From the NCBI GenBank assembly GCA_964516635.1, contig CAZEZY010000050.1, positions 1 to 16,065 on the forward strand: DNA of 16,065 nt, given 5' to 3'. Origin of the DNA: CAZEZY01 sp964516635 (GTDB lineage: Bacteria > Pseudomonadota > Gammaproteobacteria > Burkholderiales > Burkholderiaceae_C). The notes beneath the pieces were generated by a model. That model ran no database searches. It had not been told where the DNA came from and saw nothing but the letters and a program-made list of their open reading frames with translations. Below are positions 1-7,070 of this stretch, piece after piece (position 1 is the stretch's first letter; every line of letters begins with the position of its first letter). The translations under genes were made by a program, and so were the position numbers.

Positions 1-437
1 CGGTCAAGACCTCGATCAAGCGCCTGAAAGACATGCAGGCCCAGAAAGAAGCGGGCCTGGACAACATGTCCAAAAAAGAGCAGCTGATGTTTGCTCGCGA
101 AATGGAAAAGCTCGAGAAAGACATCGGCGGCATTCAGAACATGAGCGCCCTGCCTGACGCCATTTTCGTGATCGACGTGGGCTACCACAAGATTGCCGTG
201 TCCGAGGCCAAGAAGCTGGGTATTCCCCTGATCGGCGTGGTTGACACCAACCACAACCCTGAAGGCATCGACTACATCATTCCCGGTAACGATGACTCGG
301 CCAAAGCCGTGGCCCTGTACGCCCGTGGCATCGCTGACGCCATCCTGGAAGGTCGCGCCAACGCCGTGAACAACGTGGTTCAGGCTGCGCAAGCCGGGAG
401 CGCTGACGAATTCGTCGAGGTCAAGGACGCCGCCTGA
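1..437 (+). CDS. rpsB: 30S ribosomal protein S2, 3' part (5' end outside window)
   Basis: Structural protein of the small ribosomal subunit, needed for S1 binding and translation initiation. Only the last 144 codons are present; the frame is open from base 3 (VKTSIKRLKDM) to a TGA at 435-437, so the start lies upstream of the window. The S2 family signature is visible as PDAIFVIDVGYHKIAVSEA, followed by the conserved IPLIGVVDTNHNP and IDYIIPGNDDSAKA segments. The C-terminus ends in a short alanine- and acid-rich tail, which varies among S2 proteins. It sits directly before tsf, the near-universal bacterial arrangement, and is followed by an intrinsic terminator hairpin. Identification is secure; the only gap is the missing N-terminal part. 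Confidence 0.98.
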   Translation, partial: VKTSIKRLKDMQAQKEAGLDNMSKKEQLMFAREMEKLEKDIGGIQNMSALPDAIFVIDVGYHKIAVSEAKKLGIPLIGVVDTNHNPEGIDYIIPGNDDSAKAVALYARGIADAILEGRANAVNNVVQAAQAGSADEFVEVKDAA

Positions 438-454
438 CCCAACCTGCCTGGCGC

Positions 455-480
455 AAGAAGGGGCTATGGGCCCCTTTTTT
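455..480 (+). terminator. Intrinsic terminator/attenuator between rpsB and tsf
   Basis: A 7-bp stem (AAGGGGC at 458-464 pairing with GCCCCTT at 470-476) closes a 5-base loop TATGG and runs into six T residues at 475-480; the A-rich bases 455-457 could extend it. It lies 20 bases after the rpsB stop and 60 bases before tsf. No convincing promoter is visible between the hairpin and tsf, so it probably acts as a partial terminator that sets the ratio of rpsB to tsf transcript. That role is inferred. Confidence 0.85.
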
Positions 481-531
481 CTCACCGGGCTTCATGAAAA
501 CTTCGCATTGCCGGGTTTCAATACCCTGACT

Positions 532-535
532 GGAG
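532..535 (+). promoter_or_regulatory. Ribosome binding site of tsf
   Basis: GGAG lies 6 bases before the ATG at 542, a good Shine-Dalgarno match that fixes the tsf start. Confidence 0.8.
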
Positions 536-541
536 AAAACA

Positions 542-1438
542 ATGGCAGCAATCACCGCAAGCATGGTCGCCGAACTGCGCGCCAAAACCGACGCCCCCAT
601 GATGGAATGCAAGAAGGCCCTGACCGAAGCCGATGGCAACATGGACAAGGCTGAAGAGATTCTGCGCGTCAAGCTGGGCAACAAGGCTGGCAAGGCCGCC
701 AGCCGCATCACGGCGGAAGGCGTGGTCGCTTCCTTCATCGAGGGCAACACGGGTGCTCTGTTGGAAGTCAACTGTGAAACCGACTTCGTGTCCAAGAACG
801 ACCTGTTCCTGGGCTTCTGCAACGCCGTGGCTCAGCTGGTTGTGAAGAACAACCCGGCCGACGTGGCCGCGCTGGCCGAACTGCCGCTGAGCATGGAAGG
901 CTTTGGCCCGACCGTGGAAGAAGTGCGCAAGGGCCTGATCGGCAAAATTGGCGAGAACATGACCATCCGCCGCTTCAAGCGCTACAGTGGTGGTGGTCAA
1001 CTGGCCGCTTACCTGCACGGTGTGCGCATTGGCGTGATGGTGGAGTTCGACGGCGATGCCTTGGCCGCCAAGGATTCGGCCATGCACATTGCTGCCATGA
1101 AGCCGGTCGCCTTGTCAGGCGCCGATGTGCCGGCCGATCTCATCGCCAAGGAGCGTTCCGTGGCTGAGCAGAAGGCTGCCGAATCCGGCAAGCCTGCCGA
1201 CATCGTGGCCAAGATGGTGGAAGGTTCGGTGCAGAAGTACCTCAAGGAAGTGTCGCTGCTGGACCAGGTGTTCGTGAAAGCCGCCGACGGCAAGCAGACG
1301 GTGGGCGCCTACCTCAAGTCCACCAACACCACTGTCAAGGGTTTCACCATGTTCATCGTCGGTGAAGGCATTGAGAAAAAGGTGGAAGACTTTGCCGCCG
1401 AAGTGGCTGCTGCTCAGGCTGCTGCCCAGGGCGCTTGA
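542..1438 (+). CDS. tsf: Elongation factor Ts
   Basis: Cytoplasmic guanine-nucleotide exchange factor that releases GDP from EF-Tu during translation elongation. The 298-residue product is slightly longer than E. coli EF-Ts (283). The N-terminal UBA-like domain (about residues 1-50) carries the family signature around TDAPMMECKKAL (16-27). The nucleotide-exchange motif TDFV is at 80-83, with Asp81 and Phe82 matching the E. coli Asp80/Phe81 pair that disturbs the EF-Tu Mg2+ site. The two dimerisation-type subdomains follow, and the end is alanine-rich. The ATG at 542 has a good GGAG box 6 bases upstream. The gene is flanked by two intrinsic terminators, one after rpsB and one between tsf and pyrH, so it may be transcribed largely by read-through from rpsB. 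Confidence 0.98.
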   Translation: MAAITASMVAELRAKTDAPMMECKKALTEADGNMDKAEEILRVKLGNKAGKAASRITAEGVVASFIEGNTGALLEVNCETDFVSKNDLFLGFCNAVAQLVVKNNPADVAALAELPLSMEGFGPTVEEVRKGLIGKIGENMTIRRFKRYSGGGQLAAYLHGVRIGVMVEFDGDALAAKDSAMHIAAMKPVALSGADVPADLIAKERSVAEQKAAESGKPADIVAKMVEGSVQKYLKEVSLLDQVFVKAADGKQTVGAYLKSTNTTVKGFTMFIVGEGIEKKVEDFAAEVAAAQAAAQGA

Positions 1439-1490
1439 TTGACTGTCCCTGATGCAGCGCATTCCGTGCGCTGACTGAATGAAAATGATC

Positions 1491-1521
1491 CGGCCGGCTC
1501 CTCCAGGGAGTCGGCCGTTTT
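1491..1521 (+). terminator. Strong intrinsic terminator after tsf
   Basis: An 11-bp GC-rich stem (arms 1491-1501 and 1507-1517, with one G-U pair) closes a 5-base loop and is followed by TTTT at 1518-1521. The 6-bp base of the stem is CGGCCG on both arms. It lies 53 bases after the tsf stop and separates tsf from pyrH. It is the strongest terminator visible in the window. Confidence 0.88.
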
Positions 1522-1534
1522 CACGCCAAACCCC

Positions 1535-1540
1535 TAGAAT
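1535..1540 (+). promoter_or_regulatory. Possible -10 element of a pyrH promoter
   Basis: TAGAAT (5 of 6 matches to TATAAT) lies just after the tsf terminator and 28 bases before the pyrH ATG. No good -35 hexamer is seen at the usual 16-18 base spacing, since that position is inside the terminator stem. Transcription would start near 1547, giving a leader of roughly 22 bases. It is supported mainly by context: a terminator comes first and an essential gene follows. Confidence 0.4.
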
Positions 1541-1568
1541 CAGGGCTTCTTCACTTACTGCTTTGCCC

Positions 1569-2279
1569 ATGCCAGCTCACCAGCGAATTCTTCTGAAACT
1601 CTCCGGCGAAGCCCTGATGGGCGACGATGCCTTCGGGATCAACCGGGCCACCATCGTGCGCATCGTCGAGGAGGTGGCCGAGGTGACTCGTCTGGGGGTT
1701 CAGGTGGCAGTGGTGATCGGCGGCGGCAACATTTTTCGAGGCGTTGCGGGCGGTTCGGTTGGAATGGATCGTGCCACGGCCGATTACATGGGCATGCTGG
1801 CCACCGTGATGAACTCGCTTGCTCTGGGAGACGCGATGGAGAAGGCCGGGGTGACCGCCCGTGTGATGTCGGCCATTGCGATCGAACAGGTGGTAGAGCC
1901 CTACGTTCGCCCCAAAGCCTTGCAGTACCTGGAAGAGGGCAAGGTGGTGATCTTTGCCGCAGGAACGGGCAATCCATTTTTTACCACCGATACCGCTGCC
2001 GCGCTTCGTGGCGCAGAAATCGGTGCGGAAATCGTCCTGAAGGCCACCAAAGTGGATGGCGTTTATACCGCAGACCCCAAAAAAGATGCTTCGGCCACCC
2101 GCTATCAGACCATCAGTTTTGACGAAGCCATGGCCCGGCAGTTGCAAGTGATGGACGCCACCGCCTTTGCCTTGTGCCGGGACCAGAACCTGCCCGTCAA
2201 GGTTTTCAGCATTTTCAAGCCGGGTGCCTTGCGCCGTGTGGTCATGGGTGAAGACGAAGGCACACTGGTTCACGTATGA
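1569..2279 (+). CDS. pyrH: UMP kinase (uridylate kinase)
   Basis: Cytoplasmic enzyme of pyrimidine synthesis that phosphorylates UMP to UDP with ATP. Bacterial PyrH is a hexamer of the amino-acid kinase fold, normally activated by GTP and inhibited by UTP. The 236-residue product has the N-terminal KLSGEAL phosphate-binding segment (10-16), the glycine loop GGGNIFRG (51-58), and the UMP/acceptor region NPFFTTDTAAALRGAE (135-150), followed by KATKVDGVYTADP (158-170). The frame is open further upstream to an ATG at 1479, but that would translate through the tsf terminator and has no family similarity, so I chose the ATG at 1569. No Shine-Dalgarno sequence is visible before this start. frr follows after 66 bases. 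Confidence 0.97.
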   Translation: MPAHQRILLKLSGEALMGDDAFGINRATIVRIVEEVAEVTRLGVQVAVVIGGGNIFRGVAGGSVGMDRATADYMGMLATVMNSLALGDAMEKAGVTARVMSAIAIEQVVEPYVRPKALQYLEEGKVVIFAAGTGNPFFTTDTAAALRGAEIGAEIVLKATKVDGVYTADPKKDASATRYQTISFDEAMARQLQVMDATAFALCRDQNLPVKVFSIFKPGALRRVVMGEDEGTLVHV

Positions 2280-2298
2280 AGTGTGCTCGGTGTATGCT
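2269..2298 (+). promoter_or_regulatory. Weak candidate promoter for frr
   Basis: TTCACG at 2269-2274 (4 of 6 to TTGACA) and TATGCT at 2293-2298 (4 of 6 to TATAAT) are separated by 18 bases, in the end of pyrH and the gap before frr. Transcription would start near 2305 and give a 40-base leader with a good ribosome binding site. The match is weak and could be chance. Confidence 0.27.
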
Positions 2299-2345
2299 CA
2301 AGGGTTGTCTTCTGGTGCGGTGAAGCGCCATTCCTGAGGTGAGCC

Positions 2346-2906
2346 ATGCAAATTCCCGAAATCAAGAAAAACGCCGAACACAAGATGAATGCCTCGCTGG
2401 AGGCCTTGAAAGCCAATCTCGCCAAGGTCCGTACCGGGCGTGCGAATCCGGCTTTGCTGGACACGGTGCATGTCGAGTACTACGGCTCCATGCTGCCGTT
2501 GTCGCAAGTGGCCAACCTGTCGTTGCTCGACGCGCGCACCATCGGAGTGGCACCCTGGGAAAAGGGCATGGGTGCCAAAATCGAGAAAGCCATCCGCGAG
2601 TCCGATCTGGGATTGAATCCGGCCTCTCAGGGGGACCTGATCCGTGTGCCGATTCCGGCCATGACCGAAGAACGCCGCAAGGAACTCACCAAGGTGGTCA
2701 AGGGTGAGGGCGAACAGGCCAAGATCGCGATCCGCAATCTGCGTCGTGATGCCAATGAACAGGCCAAGAAGCTGGTCAAGGACAAGCTGGCGTCGGAGGA
2801 TGACGAGCGGCGTTGCCAGGAAGAGATCCAGAAGCTGACCGACCGCATGATCACGGAAGTCGACAAGGTGGTGGCTTCCAAAGAACAGGACATCATGGCC
2901 ATCTGA
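2346..2906 (+). CDS. frr: Ribosome recycling factor
   Basis: Cytoplasmic factor that, with EF-G, splits post-termination ribosomes so that subunits can be reused. At 186 residues it matches the usual length of about 185. The three-helix bundle domain (roughly 1-30 and 105-186) surrounds the beta-rich head, which shows KVRTGRANPALLD (27-39) and ARTIGVAPWEKG (63-74). The conserved NLRRDAN segment is at 131-137 and includes the arginine that corresponds to E. coli Arg132, important for ribosome binding. The start is well supported: a long purine-rich GAGGTGAG box lies at 2336-2343, 2 bases before the ATG. The pyrH-frr order is standard, and uppS starts 17 bases after its stop. Confidence 0.98.
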   Translation: MQIPEIKKNAEHKMNASLEALKANLAKVRTGRANPALLDTVHVEYYGSMLPLSQVANLSLLDARTIGVAPWEKGMGAKIEKAIRESDLGLNPASQGDLIRVPIPAMTEERRKELTKVVKGEGEQAKIAIRNLRRDANEQAKKLVKDKLASEDDERRCQEEIQKLTDRMITEVDKVVASKEQDIMAI

Positions 2907-2923
2907 GCCATCCCGTTCCCTTC

Positions 2924-3655
2924 ATGCCTGATTCGAACACTGCTCCCGTTCCCCACCACGTGGCCATCGTGATGGATGGCAATGGTCGGTGGGCCAAGCA
3001 GCGATTCCTGCCCCGGCTGGCCGGGCATCGACAGGGCCTTGAGAAGCTCAGAGAGGTGGTTCGCTGGAGCATCGAGTCGGGCGTGCGTGTCCTCACCGTG
3101 TTTGCCTTTTCTTCCGAGAACTGGCGCCGCCCGGCCGATGAGGTCAGTGGTCTGATGGGGTTGCTGGCGCGGGCGCTGGACCGCGAGGTGCCTGACCTGC
3201 ACGAAGCCGGCGTTCAGTTGCATTTTCCGGGTGACAAGTCCGGGCTGAGTCCCGTGCTTGTCAACCTGCTGGAGCAGGCCGAGATCCAGACCCGTGCCAA
3301 CGACAGGCTGGTGCTCAACGTCTGTTTCAACTATGGCGGTCGGTGGGATATCGTGCAAGCCGCCCGACAACTGGCCGAACGCGGTGAACCGATCACCGAA
3401 AGCTCGATTTCTGCTGCATTGTCGCTCAGCCATGTACCTGATCCCGATCTGCTGATCCGAACGGGTGGCGAACACCGGGTCAGCAATTTCCTCATCTGGC
3501 AGATGGCCTACAGCGAATGGGTGTTTTCCGACGCCTTGTGGCCCGCTTTCGATCAAGAGGCTTTCGTTTCGGCGCTCCAGGCATACGCCAGGCGTGAGCG
3601 TCGATTTGGCCAGACTCCGGAGCAGGTGCGTCCCGTCGTGTCGGCTGACGCATAA
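2924..3655 (+). CDS. uppS: Undecaprenyl diphosphate synthase (cis-prenyltransferase)
   Basis: Adds eight isopentenyl units to farnesyl diphosphate to make C55 undecaprenyl diphosphate, the lipid carrier for peptidoglycan and O-antigen synthesis; a peripheral membrane enzyme. The 243-residue product has the catalytic DGNGRWA motif at 18-24 (Asp18 matches E. coli Asp26), SSENWRRP at 63-70, and the C-terminal substrate-binding block DPDLLIRTGGEHRVSNFL (173-190), with RRERRFG at 223-229. Reading could extend upstream to 2813, but that would run through the end of frr; the ATG at 2924 places DGNGRWA at the expected distance from the N-terminus. No clear Shine-Dalgarno is seen, so it may be translationally coupled to frr. 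cdsA starts 8 bases after its stop. Confidence 0.97.
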   Translation: MPDSNTAPVPHHVAIVMDGNGRWAKQRFLPRLAGHRQGLEKLREVVRWSIESGVRVLTVFAFSSENWRRPADEVSGLMGLLARALDREVPDLHEAGVQLHFPGDKSGLSPVLVNLLEQAEIQTRANDRLVLNVCFNYGGRWDIVQAARQLAERGEPITESSISAALSLSHVPDPDLLIRTGGEHRVSNFLIWQMAYSEWVFSDALWPAFDQEAFVSALQAYARRERRFGQTPEQVRPVVSADA

Positions 3656-3663
3656 GGGCTTTC

Positions 3664-4494
3664 ATGCTGAAACAGCGAGTCATCACGGCGGTCATCCTGC
3701 TGGCCATCCTTTTGCCCGCGCTCTTTTATCCTTCACCTGAGCCATTTGCCGCCCTGACACTCGTACTGATTGTTGGCGCCGGATGGGAATGGGCACGATT
3801 GAACGGCTGTCAGGAAGGGGCGTCGCGTGCCGCTGGCTTGATGCTCGGGATGTGCCTGGCAGTCGTCTGGTGGATTTGGGGACTGGATGCCGACAGTCGC
3901 TGGCTCTGGCCGGTGGCCAGTCTGGTTTGGCTGATCGCCACGCCGTGGTTGCTGTATCGGGGTGTCGCTGGCTGGCCTGCCATCCCCAGGGGGGTGCGAC
4001 TGACACTGGGCTGGTGTCTGATTGCCGTGGCGTGGTGGGCAATGGCACAGGCACGGGTCATCGGGGTGACCATGTTGCTCAGCATGCTGTTGCTGGTCTG
4101 GGTGGCCGATGTGGCGGCCTATTTTGGCGGCCGGGCTCTGGGCAAGCGCAAGCTCGCCCCCCAGATCAGTCCCGGCAAAAGCTGGGAAGGTGCCGTGAGT
4201 GGATGGATCGCCGTCAGCCTGCTCTCTCTGGGCTGGGTCTGGTGGATGCCTGAACCGCTGGGTCTGCAACTCTACGGCGTGCTGTGGTCCTGGGCCCATC
4301 CCTGGTGGGCGGTGGCTGCTTTGTGGTTATTGGTGGCCATGAGCGTGTCCGGTGACCTGGTGGAGTCCCTGGTCAAGCGCAGTGCTGGCATGAAGGACTC
4401 CAGTCAGTTGTTGCCAGGCCATGGGGGAGTGCTCGACCGTGTCGATGCCTTGCTCCCGGTATTGCCGCTGGCCATGTGGATGGTGACCTGGTGA
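3664..4494 (+). CDS. cdsA: Phosphatidate cytidylyltransferase (CDP-diglyceride synthase)
   Basis: Inner-membrane enzyme that converts phosphatidic acid and CTP to CDP-diacylglycerol, the precursor of all the main phospholipids. The 276-residue product is strongly hydrophobic, with seven or eight apparent membrane segments and many Trp residues. The conserved VADVAAYFGGRALG (147-160) and PGKSWEGAVSG (170-180) segments come first. The C-terminal family signature follows at 235-261: SLVKR, then KD at 244-245, PGHGG at 251-255 and DRVD at 258-261. All signature residues are present. An AAGGG box at 3654-3658 overlaps the uppS stop codon and lies 5 bases before the ATG, suggesting coupled translation. 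dxr begins 19 bases downstream. Confidence 0.97.
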   Translation: MLKQRVITAVILLAILLPALFYPSPEPFAALTLVLIVGAGWEWARLNGCQEGASRAAGLMLGMCLAVVWWIWGLDADSRWLWPVASLVWLIATPWLLYRGVAGWPAIPRGVRLTLGWCLIAVAWWAMAQARVIGVTMLLSMLLLVWVADVAAYFGGRALGKRKLAPQISPGKSWEGAVSGWIAVSLLSLGWVWWMPEPLGLQLYGVLWSWAHPWWAVAALWLLVAMSVSGDLVESLVKRSAGMKDSSQLLPGHGGVLDRVDALLPVLPLAMWMVTW

Positions 4495-4513
4495 AAGACA
4501 TGAAAGCCTTGCG

Positions 4514-5692
4514 ATGCAGCATCTGACGATTCTGGGAGCGACCGGTTCCATCGGCACCAGCACACTGGACGTGGTCAGGCGTCATCCTGGCCGATTTCAG
4601 GTCTTTGCCCTGACGGCTTCTCGGCAGGTCGATCTGCTTGCCCGCCAGTGTCACGAGTTCGGTGCCCGGTACGCCGTCATCGCGCCCACCCTTGTGTCCG
4701 AATTGAAACAAGCACTGGCCGTCCGAGGGGCCCTGACCACGGTGCTCTCGGGCCCTCAGGCCTTGTGTGATGTCGCTTCAGCACCCGAGGTCGATGTCGT
4801 GATGGCCGCCATTGTCGGCGCGGCGGGTTTGCCACCCTGTGTGGCGGCGGCGGCTTCCGGCAAAAAGCTGTTGCTGGCCAACAAGGAAGCCCTGGTGGTG
4901 GGTGGGGACTGGTTCATGCAGCAGGTGAGAAGCGGTGGCGCCACGCTTCTGCCCATCGACAGCGAGCACTCGGCGGTTTTTCAATCCTTGCCAGAGTCAC
5001 CCGGCAGTTGGCCGGACAGGGTCGAGAAAATCATCCTGACGGCTTCAGGGGGGCCTTTCCGCGAACGTGATCCGGCAACCCTGGCCACTGTCACGCCCGA
5101 TGAGGCCTGTGCCCATCCCAACTGGATCATGGGTCGGAAGATTTCCGTAGACTCCGCCACCATGATGAACAAGGCGCTCGAGGTGATCGAGGCCCACTAC
5201 CTGTTTGGTCTGCCTCCGGACCGTATCGAGGTGGTGATTCATCCCCAGAGCGTGATCCATTCGATGGTGCAGTACCACGATGGCTCGGTGGTGGCTCAGC
5301 TGGGCACCCCCGACATGCGGGTGCCGATTGCCTATGGTCTCAGCTGGCCGGAGCGCATGATTTCGGGGGCTGAACCGCTGAATTTCGCCCGCATGGGCGC
5401 ACTCACGTTCGAGCCACCCACCCCTGAACGCTTCCCCGGGCTCTATCTGGCTTGGGAGGCGCTTCGGTCGGCTCCCGGTACCACCACCGTGCTGAATGCG
5501 GCCAACGAGGTGGCGGTCGAGGCTTTTCTGGATCGGCGTCTGCGCTTCGATCGCATTCACGCGGTCAATCATGCAACTTTGTCATCGGTTCATTCATCGA
5601 ACGCAGACTCCCTGGAAGATCTGCTCGATCTGGATGCCGAAGCCCGCCGAATGGCCCATCGACAGGTGGGCCTTTTTCACACAGCCACTTAG
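4514..5692 (+). CDS. dxr: 1-deoxy-D-xylulose 5-phosphate reductoisomerase
   Basis: First committed enzyme of the MEP isoprenoid pathway: it rearranges and reduces DXP to 2-C-methyl-D-erythritol 4-phosphate with NADPH and a divalent metal. The pathway supplies the farnesyl and isopentenyl diphosphate used by the nearby uppS. The 392-residue product shows the NADPH-binding GATGSIG (8-14), NKEALV (123-128), the metal-ligand motif DSEHSA (149-154; Asp149, Glu151), ASGGPFRE (177-184), the active-site loop HPNWIMGRKISVDSATMMNK (201-220) with Glu223 as third metal ligand, and HPQSVIHS (243-250). The ATG at 4514 is the only suitable start near the motif. A 9-codon reading frame at 4500-4526 overlaps it in another frame and is probably meaningless. 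A terminator-like hairpin lies in its last 40 bases. Confidence 0.97.
   Translation: MQHLTILGATGSIGTSTLDVVRRHPGRFQVFALTASRQVDLLARQCHEFGARYAVIAPTLVSELKQALAVRGALTTVLSGPQALCDVASAPEVDVVMAAIVGAAGLPPCVAAAASGKKLLLANKEALVVGGDWFMQQVRSGGATLLPIDSEHSAVFQSLPESPGSWPDRVEKIILTASGGPFRERDPATLATVTPDEACAHPNWIMGRKISVDSATMMNKALEVIEAHYLFGLPPDRIEVVIHPQSVIHSMVQYHDGSVVAQLGTPDMRVPIAYGLSWPERMISGAEPLNFARMGALTFEPPTPERFPGLYLAWEALRSAPGTTTVLNAANEVAVEAFLDRRLRFDRIHAVNHATLSSVHSSNADSLEDLLDLDAEARRMAHRQVGLFHTAT
5653..5677 (+). terminator. Terminator-like hairpin inside the 3' end of dxr
   Basis: An 8-bp stem (GGCCCATC at 5653-5660 with GGTGGGCC at 5665-5672, one G-U pair) closes the tetraloop GACA and runs straight into TTTTT at 5673-5677. 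It has the full architecture of an intrinsic terminator, yet lies within the dxr reading frame (codons for MAHRQVGLF), ending 13 bases before the stop codon and 20 bases before the rseP ATG. Translating ribosomes would be expected to cover it, so it could act as a translation-sensitive attenuator between dxr and the rseP-bamA block. The function is inferred. Confidence 0.6.
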
Positions 5693-5697
5693 ACCGC

Positions 5698-7059
5698 ATG
5701 TTGACCGTTCTGGCGTTCATTGCCGCCCTTGCTCTCTTGATCGCCGTTCATGAGTACGGCCATTACCGCGTCGCGGTGGCTTGTGGTGTCAAGGTGCTGC
5801 GTTTCTCGATCGGTTTCGGTCGGCCACTGTGGCGCAAAGTGTCATCCGGCGGAACCGAGTTTGTCGTCGGCGCGTTGCCTTTGGGCGGTTATGTGCGGAT
5901 GCTTGACGAACGCGAGGGCCCAGTGGATCCGTCTGAAAGGCACAGGGCCTTCAACACGCAATCGCTTCGTGCCCGGTCCGCCATCGTGGCGGCTGGCCCT
6001 GCCGCGAACCTGATCCTCGCCATTGTGCTGTATGCGCTCGTGTCATGGATGGGGGTGCAGGAGCCTCGACCCATCCTATCCCAGCCCGCATCGGGTTCGG
6101 TGGCTGCTGAAGCCGGGTTGTCCGGTGGCGATCTGGTGATCGGCACTCGACTGCCGGATGGGGGGATGCTGACTCTGCCATCCTTCGAAGCCCTCCGCTG
6201 GCAACTCACCCGTTCCGCACTGGATGGACGGGACATGGTGCTCGTGGTGACACGGGGGGCCGGCGAGCCCGATCGTGACGTGGTGCTGGGTCTTTCTGAT
6301 CTGAATGTCCGTGATGCCGATGCCCGCCTCTTCGAGCGCATCGGGATCGTGGCGCCATGGTCGGCCGCGGTGGTGGGTGATCTGATCGCTGGCGGGCCAG
6401 CCGAGCAAGCAGGGCTTCGACCGGGTGACGAGGTGCTGCGGGTGGATGGTGTACCGGTCAGCGATGGGCAGCAATTGAGATCCCTCATCCGGTCGGCCGT
6501 TACTGCCAGCGGTGAGGCATCCCGTCAGCGTTGGCAGGTGAACCGCCAAGGTGTGCTGCTTGAGATCGAAGTCTCACCGCTTGCGGAGCGTGCCGGAGAC
6601 GCCTGGGTGGGACGGGTGGGCGCGTACATCGGCGCACCGCCGGAAATGGTCACGATCACTTCGGGACCGCTGGATGGACTCTGGCATGGCGTGGTCAGGA
6701 CCTGGGAGGTGTCGGCTCTGTCACTCAAGATGTTCTATCGCATGCTGACCGGCGAGGCCTCGCTGAAGAACCTGAGCGGCCCGTTGACGATCGCAGACTA
6801 TGCCGGGAAGTCGGCCAGTCATGGCCTGACGTCCTATCTGCTGTTTCTGGCGCTGATCAGCGTCAGTCTGGGGGTGCTGAATCTGCTTCCGCTCCCGGTT
6901 CTGGACGGTGGACACCTGATGTATTATCTGTGGGAGGCTGTGACCGGCCGTCCTGTTTCCGATCTCTGGATGGAATGGCTCCAGCGCGGTGGCGTGGTGC
7001 TGCTGCTGGGGCTGATGTCACTCGCCATTTTCAATGATGTTGCCCGCCTGCTGGGCTGA
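5698..7059 (+). CDS. rseP: RIP metalloprotease RseP (site-2 protease)
   Basis: Inner-membrane zinc protease that cuts transmembrane segments. In E. coli it performs the second cleavage of the anti-sigma factor RseA, releasing sigma-E, and also clears signal-peptide remnants. The 453-residue product begins with a membrane segment containing the zinc motif HEYGH (18-22). A second hydrophobic segment is at about 93-120, after GGYVRMLD (63-70). Two PDZ domains follow (about 120-205 and 215-300; the second is clear at GGPAEQAGLRPGDEVLRVDG, 232-251). The C-terminal membrane part carries NLLPLPVLDGG (395-405), where Asp403 is the third zinc ligand. Reading is open upstream to 5452, but that lies inside dxr; the ATG at 5698, 5 bases after the dxr stop, places HExxH correctly. 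The dxr-rseP-bamA order is typical. Confidence 0.96.
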   Translation: MLTVLAFIAALALLIAVHEYGHYRVAVACGVKVLRFSIGFGRPLWRKVSSGGTEFVVGALPLGGYVRMLDEREGPVDPSERHRAFNTQSLRARSAIVAAGPAANLILAIVLYALVSWMGVQEPRPILSQPASGSVAAEAGLSGGDLVIGTRLPDGGMLTLPSFEALRWQLTRSALDGRDMVLVVTRGAGEPDRDVVLGLSDLNVRDADARLFERIGIVAPWSAAVVGDLIAGGPAEQAGLRPGDEVLRVDGVPVSDGQQLRSLIRSAVTASGEASRQRWQVNRQGVLLEIEVSPLAERAGDAWVGRVGAYIGAPPEMVTITSGPLDGLWHGVVRTWEVSALSLKMFYRMLTGEASLKNLSGPLTIADYAGKSASHGLTSYLLFLALISVSLGVLNLLPLPVLDGGHLMYYLWEAVTGRPVSDLWMEWLQRGGVVLLLGLMSLAIFNDVARLLG

Positions 7060-7070
7060 AACCGGTATTC

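Noticed and set aside
481..541. Possible separate promoter for tsf
   Set aside because: No pair of -35 and -10 hexamers with acceptable spacing is visible in this 61-base stretch.
1479..1568. Upstream ATG giving a 30-residue N-terminal extension of PyrH
   Set aside because: The extension would be encoded across the tsf terminator stem and has no resemblance to PyrH N-termini; the ATG at 1569 gives a normal-length protein.
2627..3556. Open reading frame of 309 codons on the - strand, opposite frr and uppS
   Set aside because: It covers parts of two conserved sense genes, has no recognisable motif and no plausible ribosome binding context; it is a high-GC shadow frame.
4500..4526. Nine-codon reading frame (MKALRCSI) overlapping the dxr start
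   Set aside because: It has no ribosome binding site and no notable codon content, so there is no support for a leader peptide.
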